A stretch of 64,000 bases of DNA from Burkholderia pyrrocinia (GCF_022809715.1 NZ_CP094460.1:2666001-2730000), one strand, 5' to 3'; counted from the stretch's first letter, positions 1 to 9,289 are shown. Translations and numbers: made by a program. The notes: generated by a model from the letters alone, not told the origin.

Positions 1-718
1 ACGCGGCGATGTGTTCGGCCAGCTTCGCGACGTCGGGGCCGTCGATCTCGCGCGGCACGCCGACGATGTTCGCGCCGCTCAGCTTCAGCTTGCCGAACAG
101 CGGGTAGTAGCCGGGATCGTCGACGAGCACGGTGTCGCCGGGGCGCACGAAGTAGCGCAGCACGAGGTCCATCGCCTGGTTCGCGCCGTGCGTGAGCACG
201 ATCTGCGCGGGCGGTGCCTCGATTTCGTAGCCGGCGAGCTTCTGCTGCAGCGACTGGCGCAGCGGCAGGTAGCCGAAGCGGCTGCCGTAGCGGAACAGCG
301 ATGCGGCACTCGTGCGCATGATGCGCTGCTGGTACTGGTTCAGCCGGGTTTCCTCGAGCCACTCGATCGGCGGAAACCCTTCGCCGAGATTGAGCACATC
401 GGGCTTCACGTGCAATTGCTCGCGCATCAGCCACACGATGTCCATCGCGCGGTCGAGCGAACTCGGCTCGTCGACCTCGGGCGTGGCCGCCGCGCGCCGC
501 GTGACGAAGAAGCCCGAGCCGCGGCGCGGCTCGATCAGGCCGTCGGCCGCGAGCATCTCGAACGCGCTGATCACGGTGTTCTTCGAACAGCCGGACGCCT
601 CGGCGTATTCCCTGATCGAAGGCAGCTTCGCGCCGGCCGGCAACACGCCTTCCTCGATCTGTCTGGCGAGATTGTCCGCCATCGCGCCAGACAGGCTGGC
701 TTTCGCACGCTGTTTCAT
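1..718 (-). CDS. MocR/PdxR-type GntR regulator with aminotransferase-like domain (partial)
   Basis: Transcription regulator with an N-terminal GntR winged helix fused to a PLP-dependent aminotransferase fold. The first ~75 residues contain the wHTH ([18 protein letters not shown], then a wing ending GSGFFVTR). From about residue 90 the fold-type I region appears ([27 protein letters not shown], then [17 protein letters not shown]). The C-terminal half, including the PLP lysine, lies beyond the left edge. ATG at 716-718 was chosen because the HTH begins right after it; a second Met 12 codons in (MADN) is an alternative. The gene diverges from the HMG-CoA reductase operon, so it is probably the local activator or repressor; its effector is not visible. 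Confidence 0.9.
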   Translation of the reverse strand, partial: MKQRAKASLSGAMADNLARQIEEGVLPAGAKLPSIREYAEASGCSKNTVISAFEMLAADGLIEPRRGSGFFVTRRAAATPEVDEPSSLDRAMDIVWLMREQLHVKPDVLNLGEGFPPIEWLEETRLNQYQQRIMRTSAASLFRYGSRFGYLPLRQSLQQKLAGYEIEAPPAQIVLTHGANQAMDLVLRYFVRPGDTVLVDDPGYYPLFGKLKLSGANIVGVPREIDGPDVAKLAEHIAA

Positions 719-748
719 CGCAATGTTCCGTCGGGCCGGCCCACTGTC

Positions 749-802
749 ATGGGTACGGATAGGTGGCTGTCTGCTTCGTCTGTACCTTTTCAATGGGTAC
801 GG
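749..802. promoter_or_regulatory. Candidate MocR operator: direct repeats in the divergent promoter
   Basis: The 10-mer ATGGGTACGG occurs twice in the same orientation, at 749-758 and 793-802, 44 bp apart. An inverted half site, TGTACC, lies at 781-786. A TATTAT hexamer shortly after the second copy could be a -10 for the HMG-CoA reductase operon. MocR proteins such as GabR bind spaced direct repeats, so this is a sensible operator, but binding is inferred from layout only. Confidence 0.45.
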
Positions 803-881
803 CGTGACTATTATTCGGCTATCCGCTGCCTGCCGCAAGCGCGGACGGAGACACAGCGCCACCCCCAAACAGAACGACATC

Positions 882-2168
882 ATGCCCATCGATTCCGCCT
901 TGCCGAACTTCCGCTCGCTCACGCCCGAGCAACGCCTGTCCCACCTGTCCCGTACCGTCGGGCTCGACGATGTCGAGCACGCGCTGCTCGCGAAGCCCGG
1001 CGCACTGCCGCTCGATACGGCGAACGGGATGATCGAGAACGTGATCGGCACGTTCGAGCTGCCGATGGCGGTGGCCGGCTACTTCCGGATCAACGGCCGC
1101 GACGTGATCGTGCCGATGGCCGTCGAGGAGCCGTCGATCGTTGCGGCCGCATCGTATATGGCGAAGCTTTCCCGCGCGGCCGGCGGCTTCCGCACGTCGA
1201 GCAGCGGGCCGCTGATGCGCGCACAGGTACAGGTGATCGGCGTCGGCGACCCGTACGGCGCGCGGCTCGCGATCCTGCGGCACGCGGCCGAGCTGATCGA
1301 ACTCGCGAACAGCCGCGACAAGGTGCTCGTCGGCCTCGGCGGCGGCTGCCGCGACATCGAGGTCCACGTGTTCCCCGATACGCCGCGCGGCGCGATGGTG
1401 GTCGCTCACCTGATCGTCGACGTACGCGACGCAATGGGCGCGAATACGGTCAACACGATGGCCGAAACCGTCGCGACGCGCATCGAGGCGATTACCGGCG
1501 GCCAGGTACGGTTGCGGATACTGTCCAACCTCGCGGATCTGCGGCTGGCACGCGCGGAGGTACGGTACGCGGCCGACACGCTCGCGACCGACGACTATCC
1601 GGGCGAGGCGGTGATCGATCGCGTGATCGATGCGTACGTGTTCGCGGCGACCGACCCGTACCGCGCGGCGACGCACAACAAGGGCATCATGAACGGCATC
1701 GATCCGGTCGTGGTCGCGACCGGCAACGACTGGCGCGCGGTCGAAGCCGGCGCGCACGCGTACGCGAGCCGCAGCGGCCGCTATACGTCGCTGACGACGT
1801 GGGAGAAGGCCGCCAACGGCGACCTCGTCGGCACGATCGAGATGCCGATGCCGGTGGGGCTCGTCGGCGGCGCGACGAAGACGCATCCGCTCGCGCGTCT
1901 CGCGCTGAAGATCATGAGCGTGACCTCCGCGCAGGAACTCGGCGAAATTGCGGTTGCGGTCGGGCTTGCGCAGAATCTCGGTGCGCTGCGCGCGCTCGCG
2001 ACCGAAGGCATCCAGCGCGGCCACATGGCGCTGCATGCACGGAACATCGCCGTTGCGGCCGGCGCGACCGGTGCGGAGATCGACCGGGTCGCGCAGCAGA
2101 TGGTCGCGGCGAAAGACGTGCGCGCGGATTTCGCGGTCGAGCTGCTGGCGGGCCGCAGCGGCGGCTGA
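882..2168 (+). CDS. mvaA: Degradative (class II) 3-hydroxy-3-methylglutaryl-CoA reductase
   Basis: Catalyses CoA-dependent oxidation of mevalonate to HMG-CoA with a nicotinamide cofactor, the first step of bacterial mevalonate catabolism. It is a 428-residue cytoplasmic enzyme of class II length. The catalytic residues fall at the numbering known for the Pseudomonas mevalonii enzyme: E83 ([10 protein letters not shown]), K267 ([10 protein letters not shown]), D283 (ATGNDW) and H381 ([10 protein letters not shown]). The substrate-loop motif [17 protein letters not shown] lies at residues 52-68. The ATG was chosen because the protein then starts like class II reductases ([13 protein letters not shown]); an upstream in-frame extension is not conserved-looking. 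It heads a three-gene unit with a membrane protein and a TctA-like permease. No HMG-CoA lyase is visible in the window, so the next step must be encoded elsewhere. Confidence 0.96.
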   Translation: MPIDSALPNFRSLTPEQRLSHLSRTVGLDDVEHALLAKPGALPLDTANGMIENVIGTFELPMAVAGYFRINGRDVIVPMAVEEPSIVAAASYMAKLSRAAGGFRTSSSGPLMRAQVQVIGVGDPYGARLAILRHAAELIELANSRDKVLVGLGGGCRDIEVHVFPDTPRGAMVVAHLIVDVRDAMGANTVNTMAETVATRIEAITGGQVRLRILSNLADLRLARAEVRYAADTLATDDYPGEAVIDRVIDAYVFAATDPYRAATHNKGIMNGIDPVVVATGNDWRAVEAGAHAYASRSGRYTSLTTWEKAANGDLVGTIEMPMPVGLVGGATKTHPLARLALKIMSVTSAQELGEIAVAVGLAQNLGALRALATEGIQRGHMALHARNIAVAAGATGAEIDRVAQQMVAAKDVRADFAVELLAGRSGG

Positions 2169-2259
2169 TGCGGCTGAAGCGCGGTACGCGCGCCGTATGT
2201 GGCGTGCGTGGCGTGCCGCGCCGGCGCGGCCGGCGACATATCAATCAAGGAGGAGACAC

Positions 2260-2757
2260 ATGGAACAGACCGGTTCAAGCGCCGTCGCACCCGCGCCGCA
2301 TCGCGTGCGGCCGTTCGCGGGCGCCGATGCGTCGGCCGCGACGCTCGTCGAGGTGTGGGGCGACACCGTAGCCACGAAGCACCTCGCGTGGTCGGTCCTG
2401 CTCGGCATCTCGATCAGCCTCGGCGCGTTCGAGATCGGCCGGCTCGTGCTCGCGTCGTTCGTGCACGACGCGGCGATCGCGCGGGCATACGCGATGCTGA
2501 TCGGCCTCGGCGGCTGCCTGCTGGCGGGCGCGATCTGCGCGGTGCTGTTCAAGCCGAAGCGCACGGTGATCGAACATGCGGCGGGCGGCGCCGAACGCGA
2601 CGAAGCGCTCCGGCAGCTTGCCGAAGCATCGGGCGGGCTCGGGTCGGCGAGCGACCTGTCGGCCAGCGCGCGCGCCGAGATGGAGGAGGTCGGCCTGCTC
2701 GACCTGTTTGCGTCATACGATGCGTCGCCCGATCGCGCACGCGCGGGAGGTCGCTGA
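2260..2757 (+). CDS. Two-helix inner-membrane protein, putative transporter accessory subunit
   Basis: 165 residues, not recognised as a named family. Two hydrophobic segments are clear, at about residues 48-72 (LLGISISLGAFEIGRLVLASF) and 80-105 (AYAMLIGLGGCLLAGAICAVLF). A cytoplasmic-looking tail of about 60 residues follows, rich in Ala and Glu. A strong AAGGAGGAG precedes the ATG, and the stop overlaps the next start (TGATG), so translation with the permease is coupled. Position suggests the small membrane partner of the TctA-like permease. However, it has two helices rather than the four usual for TctB, so it is either a reduced or an unrelated subunit. The role is inferred from context. 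Confidence 0.85.
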   Translation: MEQTGSSAVAPAPHRVRPFAGADASAATLVEVWGDTVATKHLAWSVLLGISISLGAFEIGRLVLASFVHDAAIARAYAMLIGLGGCLLAGAICAVLFKPKRTVIEHAAGGAERDEALRQLAEASGGLGSASDLSASARAEMEEVGLLDLFASYDASPDRARAGGR

Positions 2758-4136
2758 TGGATGCGCTGCTGCATGCATTGCCGGCCGCGTTCGCGATGGG
2801 GCTGCTCGGCGCGATCGTGTTCTCCGGCATCGGGCTGATTTCCGGTACCGACGAAACGACGACGATCGCGCCGCTCACGCTGCTCGTCGCGCTGCTCGGC
2901 GTGCCGCCCGCCGGCGTGTTCACGTTCTTCCTCGCGGGCGCGGTGGCCAAGCACATCACGCATTCGATCCCGACCGCGCTGCTCGGCATTCCCGGCGACA
3001 CGATGGCCGCGCCGCTGCTGCAGCAGGCAACGCTGCTGCGCGCGCTCGGCGTGCCGCACATCGCGCTGCGCAAGATGATCTCCGGCGCGATCGTCGCCGC
3101 GTTCGTCGCGCTGCCGCTCGCCGTGCTGTTCGCGTCGCTGCTCGCGCCGTTCGGCGCGGCGATCGCGAAGGCCGCGCCGTGGGTGTTCCTCGCGGCGGCC
3201 GTCGGCATCGCGTATTTCTCCGCCGGGCGCTGGGCGTCGGTGCTGCTGCTGGTGCCGTTCGTGATGCTGGTGGTCGGGCTGCAGGCGCTGACGGGCCATT
3301 ACGGCGTGAAGCTGAGCGTCAGCTACTTCCTCGGGATCGCGATCGGGCCGCTGGTTGCCGACCTGTTCTCGATCCTGTCGCCGGCCGAGCGGCGGCGCAT
3401 GCGGCGCGACGGGCCGTCGACGTTCGTGCTCGCGCCCGACGTGAAAAGCTGGCGCGGCTATTTCCCGAATCCGCTGAAGGTGCTCGACCGCGAGCAGGTC
3501 GCGTGGACGGTCGGGACGGCCGCGGTGTCGAGCGCGACGTTCGTGTTCAGCCCGGTCGCGATGACGGTGCTGATGGGCGAGATCGTCGGCGCGCGCGTGC
3601 GTCATGCGTACCAGCGCCTGACGACCGTGATCGCCGCGCGTAACGGCGTGACCGAGGCGACCTACATCGCCGAGGCGCTGATCCCGCTGATCGCGTTCGG
3701 TTTGCCGCTGAGCCCGGTCGCGGCCGGCCCGGCCGCGCCGTTGTTCAATGCGCCGCCGCGCTTCACGGTCGACGCGGCGAGCGGGCAGATCCACAACCTC
3801 CATACGCTGATGAGCTGGCCCGAGTTCCTCGGCTACGGGCTGCTGTCGATCCTGCTGGCCGCGCTGATCGCGTATCCGCTCGCGATGCACCACGCGCACC
3901 GCGCGGCATCGTTCGTCGCGAGAAAGCTGAGCCACGAAGCGATCATCGCGACCTTCGCGGGGTTGATCGTCGTGATCGGCGTATGGGAAGGGCAGTTGCT
4001 GGGGCTCGCCGTGATCGTGACGATCGGCCTGTTCGGCGGGATGCTGTCGCGCCTGTTCGCGTTCAACACGGGCGTGCAGTTCATGGGGTACTACGTCGCG
4101 GTGCTCAGCGTGCCCGCGATCGCCAAGCTGTTCTGA
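2757..4136 (+). CDS. TctA-like (tripartite tricarboxylate transporter) permease, probable mevalonate transporter
   Basis: 459-residue polytopic inner-membrane protein with the TctA/DUF112 pattern. The N-terminus carries the glycine-rich GLLGAIVFSGIGLISGTDETTT and GVFTFFLAGAVAKHITHSIP signatures. A related second half (EATYIAEALIPLIAFGLPLSPVAAGPAAPLF) implies an internal repeat. Roughly 10-12 membrane segments are visible. The start codon overlaps the stop of the small membrane protein by one base. TctA proteins normally work with TctB and a periplasmic TctC binding protein; no TctC is present here. Because it lies behind a degradative HMG-CoA reductase, the substrate is probably mevalonate or a related hydroxy acid; this is inference from the operon. 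Confidence 0.88.
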   Translation: MDALLHALPAAFAMGLLGAIVFSGIGLISGTDETTTIAPLTLLVALLGVPPAGVFTFFLAGAVAKHITHSIPTALLGIPGDTMAAPLLQQATLLRALGVPHIALRKMISGAIVAAFVALPLAVLFASLLAPFGAAIAKAAPWVFLAAAVGIAYFSAGRWASVLLLVPFVMLVVGLQALTGHYGVKLSVSYFLGIAIGPLVADLFSILSPAERRRMRRDGPSTFVLAPDVKSWRGYFPNPLKVLDREQVAWTVGTAAVSSATFVFSPVAMTVLMGEIVGARVRHAYQRLTTVIAARNGVTEATYIAEALIPLIAFGLPLSPVAAGPAAPLFNAPPRFTVDAASGQIHNLHTLMSWPEFLGYGLLSILLAALIAYPLAMHHAHRAASFVARKLSHEAIIATFAGLIVVIGVWEGQLLGLAVIVTIGLFGGMLSRLFAFNTGVQFMGYYVAVLSVPAIAKLF

Positions 4137-4394
4137 CCCACCGGCGCACGGGGGCCGCGTGTGCCGCGCGGCCCGCCGAAAGCGTCGTTTCTCGGGCGAT
4201 TTTTGAATCGCTGTGTGTCGTGTTCGCACACAGATACGTTGGGATACAAAGCCTCCGGATGGTTCGGATATAAAACCGGTGAAGCGATTCACACGGCTGC
4301 GCGGTGTCATGCGCTGCCGCTGCGAACGGCGATACCGGAGTGCCCGCACGTGCCGCGGGCCCCTTCCTTAGCGATCGACAATGGAGAACGAGTC

Positions 4395-5438
4395 ATGCCT
4401 GATACCGTGAACACCCGCCGCCGCCTGATCCTGGGTACGGCGCTTGCGGGCCTGAGCCTCGCCGACCTCGGGTTCGGCAACCTGGCGCGCGCGCAGTCGA
4501 CGCCCGATGCACCGGCTGCGAAGCGCGCGGCCGGCGTTGCGTCGCTGGGCACGATCCACCAGATCGACGCGGGCGTGCTCAACGTCGGGTATGCGGACCT
4601 CGGGCCGAAGAAGGGCCCCGTCGTGTTCCTGCTGCACGGCTGGCCGTACGACATCTACAGCTATGCGGAAGTCGCGCCGCTGCTGGTTGCGGCCGGCTAT
4701 CGCGTGATCGTGCCGTACCTGCGCGGCTACGGGTCGACGACGTTCCGCTCGGCCGACACGGTGCGCAACGGCCAGCAGGCGGTGACGGCCGTCGACATCG
4801 TCGCGTTGATGGATGCGCTGAAGATCGACCGCGCGGTGTTCGGCGGTTACGACTGGGGCGCGCGCACGGCCGACGTCATCGCGGCGCTGTGGCCGCAGCG
4901 CGTGAAGGCGTTGGTGTCGGTGAGCGGCTACCTGATCGGCAGCCAGGAGGCGAACCGCAAGCCATTGCCGCCGCAGGCGGAACTGCAGTGGTGGTATCAG
5001 TTCTATTTCACGACCGAGCGCGGCGAGCTCGGTTACGCGGCGAACCGCGATGCGTTCAACAAGCTGATCTGGCAGCTCGCGTCCCCGAAGTGGCAGTTCT
5101 CCGACGAAACCTATGCGCGCACGGCCGCATCGTTCCAGAACCCCGATCACGTGGCCGTCGTGATCCACAACTATCGCTGGCGCCTCGGGCTCGCGAAGGG
5201 TGAGGCGCAATACGACGACATCGAGCGGCGTCTCGCCGCCGGGCCCGCGATCACCGTGCCGACGATCACGATGGAAGGCGACGCGAACGGTGCGCCGCAT
5301 CCGGACCCGGCCGCGTACGCGAAGAGATTCACGGGCAAGTACCAGCACCGGACGATCAACGGCGGCATCGGCCACAACCTGCCGCAGGAAGCGCCGCAGG
5401 CGTTTGCCGACGCGATCCTGCAAGTGGAGCATCTGTGA
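4395..5438 (+). CDS. Exported epoxide-hydrolase-like alpha/beta hydrolase
   Basis: 347-residue hydrolase with a twin-arginine-type leader (TRRRLILG at residues 7-14) ending near ARAQ, so it is probably exported folded by Tat. The fold is the epoxide hydrolase/haloalkane dehalogenase branch: the oxyanion motif HGWP at 81-84, RGYGST at 110-115, an Asp nucleophile elbow GGYDWGAR with D153, and a catalytic His near the C-terminus (GGIGHNLPQEAP). An Asp nucleophile argues for an epoxide or halide substrate rather than an ester. GGAGAACG precedes the ATG. The stop overlaps the next start (TGATG), so it is co-translated with a cytochrome P460. The actual substrate is unknown. Confidence 0.88.
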   Translation: MPDTVNTRRRLILGTALAGLSLADLGFGNLARAQSTPDAPAAKRAAGVASLGTIHQIDAGVLNVGYADLGPKKGPVVFLLHGWPYDIYSYAEVAPLLVAAGYRVIVPYLRGYGSTTFRSADTVRNGQQAVTAVDIVALMDALKIDRAVFGGYDWGARTADVIAALWPQRVKALVSVSGYLIGSQEANRKPLPPQAELQWWYQFYFTTERGELGYAANRDAFNKLIWQLASPKWQFSDETYARTAASFQNPDHVAVVIHNYRWRLGLAKGEAQYDDIERRLAAGPAITVPTITMEGDANGAPHPDPAAYAKRFTGKYQHRTINGGIGHNLPQEAPQAFADAILQVEHL

Positions 5439-5974
5439 TGACGGCACGCAGTGGCATCCTGCGTCGCGGCACGGGCCGCGCGCTCGTCGCGGGCGCGTTG
5501 CTGGCCGGCTCGCTGTCGGCCAGCGGCCCGGCCGCGTTCGCGGAACAGCCGAAACCGGCCGCGTCGCCGATCTACGGCGTGACGATCCCGCCCGGCTACC
5601 GGAAGTGGGAAATGGTCGCGCCGGCCGAAGAGGCCGCGCCGCTCGACGAGCTGCGCGTGGTGCTCGGCAACCCCGTCGCGATCCGTGCGCTCGAACAGGC
5701 GACGCTGCCGTTTCCGGACGGCACGATCCTCGTGAAGCTCGCATACAAGCGCAAGCAGTCCGACGAGTTCGCGTCGGCGACGGTGCCGGGCAAGGCGACG
5801 ACGGTGCAGGTGATGGTGAAGGACTCGCGTCGTTATGCGTCGACGGGCGGCTGGGGCTTCGGGCGCTTCATCAACGGCGTGCCGGCCGATATCGGTCAGC
5901 ATCAGACGTGCTTCGCGTGTCACCAGGCGCTTGTGAAGAATCATGACTACGTGTTCACGCGGCTTGCGCCGTGA
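5438..5974 (+). CDS. Cytochrome P460-family periplasmic protein
   Basis: 178 residues with a signal peptide (hydrophobic core GRALVAGALLAGSL, cleavage near AFAEQ). A single c-type heme motif CFACH lies near the C-terminus, preceded by the P460-like segment in which the chain is short beta-rich (IPPGYRKWEMV, DGTILVKLAYKR). P460 proteins carry a heme cross-linked to a protein side chain; the family includes hydroxylamine and nitric oxide oxidising enzymes, but most short relatives are uncharacterised. It overlaps the upstream hydrolase gene by one base and is followed by a strong terminator, so the two form one transcript. Co-export with an epoxide-hydrolase-like enzyme suggests a joint oxidative role that cannot be named. 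Confidence 0.85.
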   Translation: MTARSGILRRGTGRALVAGALLAGSLSASGPAAFAEQPKPAASPIYGVTIPPGYRKWEMVAPAEEAAPLDELRVVLGNPVAIRALEQATLPFPDGTILVKLAYKRKQSDEFASATVPGKATTVQVMVKDSRRYASTGGWGFGRFINGVPADIGQHQTCFACHQALVKNHDYVFTRLAP

Positions 5975-6000
5975 CGTGACACGAAGCGACGGGTTTGACG

Positions 6001-6028
6001 AAAAGGCGTGCCGCGAGGCACGCCTTTT
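6001..6028. terminator. Bidirectional intrinsic terminator
   Basis: A perfect 12-bp stem, AAAAGGCGTGCC at 6001-6012 pairing with 6017-6028, around a GCGA loop, with A and T runs on the two sides. It ends the hydrolase-cytochrome P460 unit 26 bp after its stop codon. Confidence 0.9.
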
Positions 6029-6253
6029 CTCGTGGTGCGTGTGTGTCGGCGAGCACTTTTTCGGCAGGCGGGTTTGTATCGCACTGTATCTGCGGCCGTT
6101 CCGGAAAAACTGGCATGCAGAAAGCACCGGTTTCGGAAACATGCCGGATACGTGGGCGGGTTCTACTGTCGACATGCAGGAAGCGTTCGATGCCAGACGT
6201 TTGCATCGGATGCCAAGTGATCGACACCCCAACTTCCGTCCAGGAGAACACTC

Positions 6254-6580
6254 ATGAAAGCCGCCCGAATCCTCGCTGTTGCCGTCCTCGCCGCCATCCC
6301 CGCATTGTCGTTCGCCGATACCGGCCACGGCCTGACGCGTGCCGACGTGCGCGCCGAACTCATCCGGCTGGAACAAGCCGGCTACAACCCGGCCCGCAGC
6401 GATCCGCATTACCCGGAAGATGTCGCCGCCGCGCTGCAGGTCGCGCGTTCCGACCAGAACGGCCCGTCGAAGTCGCAGGACGACAACATGGCCGATGCGT
6501 CGACGCCCGCCAGCCATCGCGACGCGGCACCGGCGCGCGCCGCGCGGAACGCGGCCGACGACCTGTACGCACATTCGTGA
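6254..6580 (+). CDS. DUF4148-family exported small protein
   Basis: 108 residues with a signal peptide (MKAARILAVAVLAAIPALSFA). A short conserved region follows: LTRADVRAELIRLEQAGYNPARSDPHYPEDV-type sequence at about residues 27-60, the hallmark of Burkholderia DUF4148 proteins. The remainder is polar and probably disordered. The family is often multi-copy and induced under stress, but its function is unknown. CAGGAG lies upstream of the ATG. It stands alone between a terminator and the next hydrolase gene. Confidence 0.9.
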   Translation: MKAARILAVAVLAAIPALSFADTGHGLTRADVRAELIRLEQAGYNPARSDPHYPEDVAAALQVARSDQNGPSKSQDDNMADASTPASHRDAAPARAARNAADDLYAHS

Positions 6581-6662
6581 TCCGTTGCCGCGCCTGCCGC
6601 ATGCAGGCGCGGCCGTCACTGCAGCACTTCACTTCATGTCGCAACACAACAGAGAAAGGAGC

Positions 6663-7460
6663 ATGACGATGGCCGGTTCGATGAAACGGGTTCTGGTATC
6701 CGCCGCGGTGATCGGCGGACTGTTCGGTGCGGTCGCGGCGCAGGCCGCGCCGAAGGACGACCTGAAGGGCACGAATGTCGTGCTCGTGCACGGTGCGTTT
6801 GCCGACGGGTCGAGCTGGAACCGCGTGATTCCGCTGCTCGAGGCACGCGGGCTGCACGTGGTGTCGGTGCAGAATCCGCTGAGCTCGCTCGCCGACGATG
6901 CGGCCGCGACGAAGCGCACGATCGACGAGCAGAAGGGGCCGGTCGTGCTGGTCGGTCATTCGTGGGCCGGCGTCGTGATCAGCGATGCGGGTAACGACGA
7001 CAAGGTGAAGTCGCTCGTCTACGTCGCGGCATTCGCGCCCGACAACGGCCAGTCGATTGCCGACGTCACGAAAGGGCTGCCGGCACCGGCATGGGCCGGT
7101 GAACTGCGCAAGGACGCAGGCGGCTTCGCGCGGCTGTCGGACAAGGCGATCGCGCAGGATTTCGCGCCGGACCTCCCGCCCGCGCAGCAGCGCATCGTTG
7201 CGGCGACGCAGGGGCCGTGGTATGGCGGTTGCATTTCGGAGAAAGTCGCGCAGGCCGCGTGGCATGCAAAGCCGTCGACATTCGTCGTCGCGACGCAGGA
7301 CCGGATGATCGATCCGAAGCTGCAGGAAGCGATGGCGAAGCGGATCGGCGCGACGGTCACGCGCGTGAACGGCAGCCATGTCGCGATGCTGAGCCAGCCG
7401 AAGGCCGTGGCCGACGCGATCATCGCGGCCGCGGAACGTGCAAAGCACGACGCACAGTAA
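6663..7460 (+). CDS. Exported alpha/beta hydrolase (esterase/hydroxynitrile-lyase-like branch)
   Basis: 265 residues with a signal peptide ending near AAQAAP. The fold signs are NVVLVHGAFADGSSW at about residue 40, the nucleophile elbow VGHSWAGVV (Ser nucleophile) at about 99-107, an acid in VVATQDRMIDP, and a catalytic His in NGSHVAMLSQP. The HGAFADGSSW and GHSWAG pair is typical of the plant-like methylesterase/hydroxynitrile lyase branch common in Burkholderia. AGAAAGGAG precedes the ATG. It lies 82 bp after the DUF4148 gene and could share its transcript. The substrate is unknown. Confidence 0.88.
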   Translation: MTMAGSMKRVLVSAAVIGGLFGAVAAQAAPKDDLKGTNVVLVHGAFADGSSWNRVIPLLEARGLHVVSVQNPLSSLADDAAATKRTIDEQKGPVVLVGHSWAGVVISDAGNDDKVKSLVYVAAFAPDNGQSIADVTKGLPAPAWAGELRKDAGGFARLSDKAIAQDFAPDLPPAQQRIVAATQGPWYGGCISEKVAQAAWHAKPSTFVVATQDRMIDPKLQEAMAKRIGATVTRVNGSHVAMLSQPKAVADAIIAAAERAKHDAQ

Positions 7461-7468
7461 GCGGATGA

Positions 7469-7498
7469 GGCGCCACGTTATCGCTGAAGCGTGGCGCC
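7469..7498 (+). terminator. Hairpin downstream of the hydrolase gene
   Basis: GGCGCCACG at 7469-7477 pairs perfectly with CGTGGCGCC at 7490-7498 around a 12-nt loop, starting 8 bp after the stop codon. There is no T tract, so it may be an mRNA-stabilising or Rho-associated structure rather than a strong intrinsic terminator. Confidence 0.5.
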
Positions 7499-7534
7499 GC
7501 GAGTGATTGTGATGTCCTTCCACAAGGAGAAGTG

Positions 7535-8935
7535 ATGACGCATCTCTGGCAACTGTCGGCAACCGCACTCGCGAAACTTGTGCGGCAGCGCGAAGTGTCC
7601 GCGCGCGAAGTGGCGGACGCCGTGCTCGATCGTCTCGACGCGGTGAATCCGGCGATCAACGCGGTGATCGAACACCGGTCCGACGACGTGCGGCGGCAGG
7701 CCGACGAAGTCGACCGAGCGATCGCACGCGGCGACGATCCGGGCCCGCTCGCGGGCGTGCCCGTGACCGTGAAGATCAACATCGACCAGGCGGATTTCGC
7801 GACGACCAACGGCACGCGCCTGCAGGAGAACCTGATCGCGCGTGCCGACAGCCCGGTGGTCGGCAACATCAGGAAGGCCGGCGCGATCCTGCTCGGCCGC
7901 ACCAATTCGCCGACGTTCGCGTTGCGCTGGTTCACGTCGAATCTCGTACACGGCCACACGCGCAATCCGCGCAATCCGTCGCTGACGCCGGGCGGGTCGA
8001 GCGGCGGCGCGGCAGCGGCCGTTGCCGCCGGGATCGGCCCGCTCGCACTCGGCACCGACATCGGTGGTTCGGTCCGTTACCCGGCCTATGCGTGCGGCGT
8101 GCACGGAATCCGGCCGTCGCTCGGGCGCGTGCCGGCGTTCAACGCGTCGTCGCCCGAACGTGCGATCGGCGCGCAACTGATGTCATCGGCGGGGCCGATC
8201 GCACGCACGATCGACGATCTCGCGCTCGCGCTGCGTGCGTTTGCCGCGCCGGACCCGCGCGATCCGTGGCACGTACACGTGCCGTTCGACGGGCGCGAAG
8301 TGCCGAAGCGCGCGGCGCTGTGCGTGCGCCCGGGCGGCTTGCAGGTCGTGCCCGAAGTCGAGGCCGCGTTGCGCGATGCCGCGCGCCGGCTCGTCGATGC
8401 GGGCTGGACCGTCGACGAGATCGACGATACGCCGCCGATGCGCGAGGCCGCGCTGTTGCAGGAACAGCTTTGGCTCGGCGACGGTTTCGATGCATTGTCG
8501 AACGCGGCCGCGAACGACGGCGATCCGGGTGCGGCGGCGGTGATCGCCGCGGTGCGCGGCAAGGTGCGCGACCTGCCGGCCGACGTGATCGGCCGCGCGC
8601 TGGTCCGGCGCACCACGCTGACACGGCAGTGGCGGCTGTTTCTCGACGCGCATGCGGTCGTGCTGCTGCCCGTGTCGTCGGAACTGCCGTTCCCCGACGA
8701 TCTCGACCGGCAGGGACCGGACGGGTTCGAGCGTGTGTGGGAGGCGCAGCTCACGCTGCGCGCGCTGCCCGCGATGGGGCTGCCGGGGCTGGCGGTGACG
8801 ACGGCGCTCGTGGATGGCGTGCCGGTAGGCGTGCAGGTGGTCGCCGCGCATCATCGCGAGGATCTGTGTTTGCTCGCGGGGCGCGACATCGAAGCGCGCG
8901 GCGTACCGGTCGCGCCGGTCGATCCGGTGCAGTGA
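7535..8935 (+). CDS. Amidase-signature (GatA-like) amidase
   Basis: 466-residue cytoplasmic amide hydrolase of the amidase-signature family. The Ser-cisSer-Lys triad is complete: K80 (VPVTVKINID), S155 in the glycine/serine loop (TPGGSSGGAAAA), and the nucleophile S179 (LGTDIGGSVRYPA). No signal peptide is present. The start was set at ATG 7535 with AAGGAGA directly upstream; a GTG one codon earlier is possible. Family members hydrolyse very different amides, and no tRNA-amidotransferase partners (GatB/GatC) are nearby, so this is a catabolic amidase of unknown substrate rather than a GatA. Confidence 0.9.
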   Translation: MTHLWQLSATALAKLVRQREVSAREVADAVLDRLDAVNPAINAVIEHRSDDVRRQADEVDRAIARGDDPGPLAGVPVTVKINIDQADFATTNGTRLQENLIARADSPVVGNIRKAGAILLGRTNSPTFALRWFTSNLVHGHTRNPRNPSLTPGGSSGGAAAAVAAGIGPLALGTDIGGSVRYPAYACGVHGIRPSLGRVPAFNASSPERAIGAQLMSSAGPIARTIDDLALALRAFAAPDPRDPWHVHVPFDGREVPKRAALCVRPGGLQVVPEVEAALRDAARRLVDAGWTVDEIDDTPPMREAALLQEQLWLGDGFDALSNAAANDGDPGAAAVIAAVRGKVRDLPADVIGRALVRRTTLTRQWRLFLDAHAVVLLPVSSELPFPDDLDRQGPDGFERVWEAQLTLRALPAMGLPGLAVTTALVDGVPVGVQVVAAHHREDLCLLAGRDIEARGVPVAPVDPVQ

Positions 8936-8956
8936 TGGACTGACGGGCAAGCGAGT

Positions 8957-8990
8957 GCATCGGCGATGCCGTTCGGCATCACGCCGATGC
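8957..8990. terminator. Long hairpin after the amidase gene
   Basis: GCATCGGC (8957-8964) pairs with GCCGATGC (8983-8990), and GATGCCG (8965-8971) pairs with CGGCATC (8974-8980). A 2-nt AC bulge separates the two stem parts and the loop is TT. This 15-bp stem lies 21 bp after the amidase stop and is probably its terminator, although no T run follows. Confidence 0.55.
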
Positions 8991-9010
8991 GTGTCGCCTG
9001 CCGGTTGCAT

Positions 9011-9036
9011 CCCTTCGAATCATCCCTTCGAATCAT
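9011..9036. repeat. 13-bp tandem duplication
   Basis: CCCTTCGAATCAT is present twice back to back (9011-9023 and 9024-9036). It looks like replication slippage and has no evident function. Confidence 0.8.
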
Positions 9037-9289
9037 CCACGCATGCGCGGCGCCGCATGCGCTCCATTTCGGATTCCATGACAACGCGCTGCACGCCGCG
9101 TTGCTCGCTTCCCGCCGTTCCTTTCAAAGCCCTTCGACGCGTGACATCGAACGGTCATCGTCCCGCATTTCCCGCACGAATCCGAATCCGCGCCGATAGC
9201 GCGCGTCTGCTATTGCATTTCGCGCGCCGCTGATTAGGAAATGAATTTTTATTGGTTCTGCTTGCCCGGCCGCACTCGCATAGTGGCGC

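Larger units (their letters stand above)
8936..9289. other. Non-coding interval between amidase and encapsulin locus
   Basis: No convincing gene is seen. It holds a hairpin at 8957-8990 and a 13-bp tandem duplication at 9011-9036 (both listed). The rest is lower in GC towards 9240-9260 (ATGAATTTTTATTGG), just before the rhodanese promoter. Confidence 0.6.

Noticed and set aside
9011..9036. Tandem 13-bp duplication as a CRISPR or operator array
   Set aside because: Only two adjacent copies without spacers; best explained by slippage.
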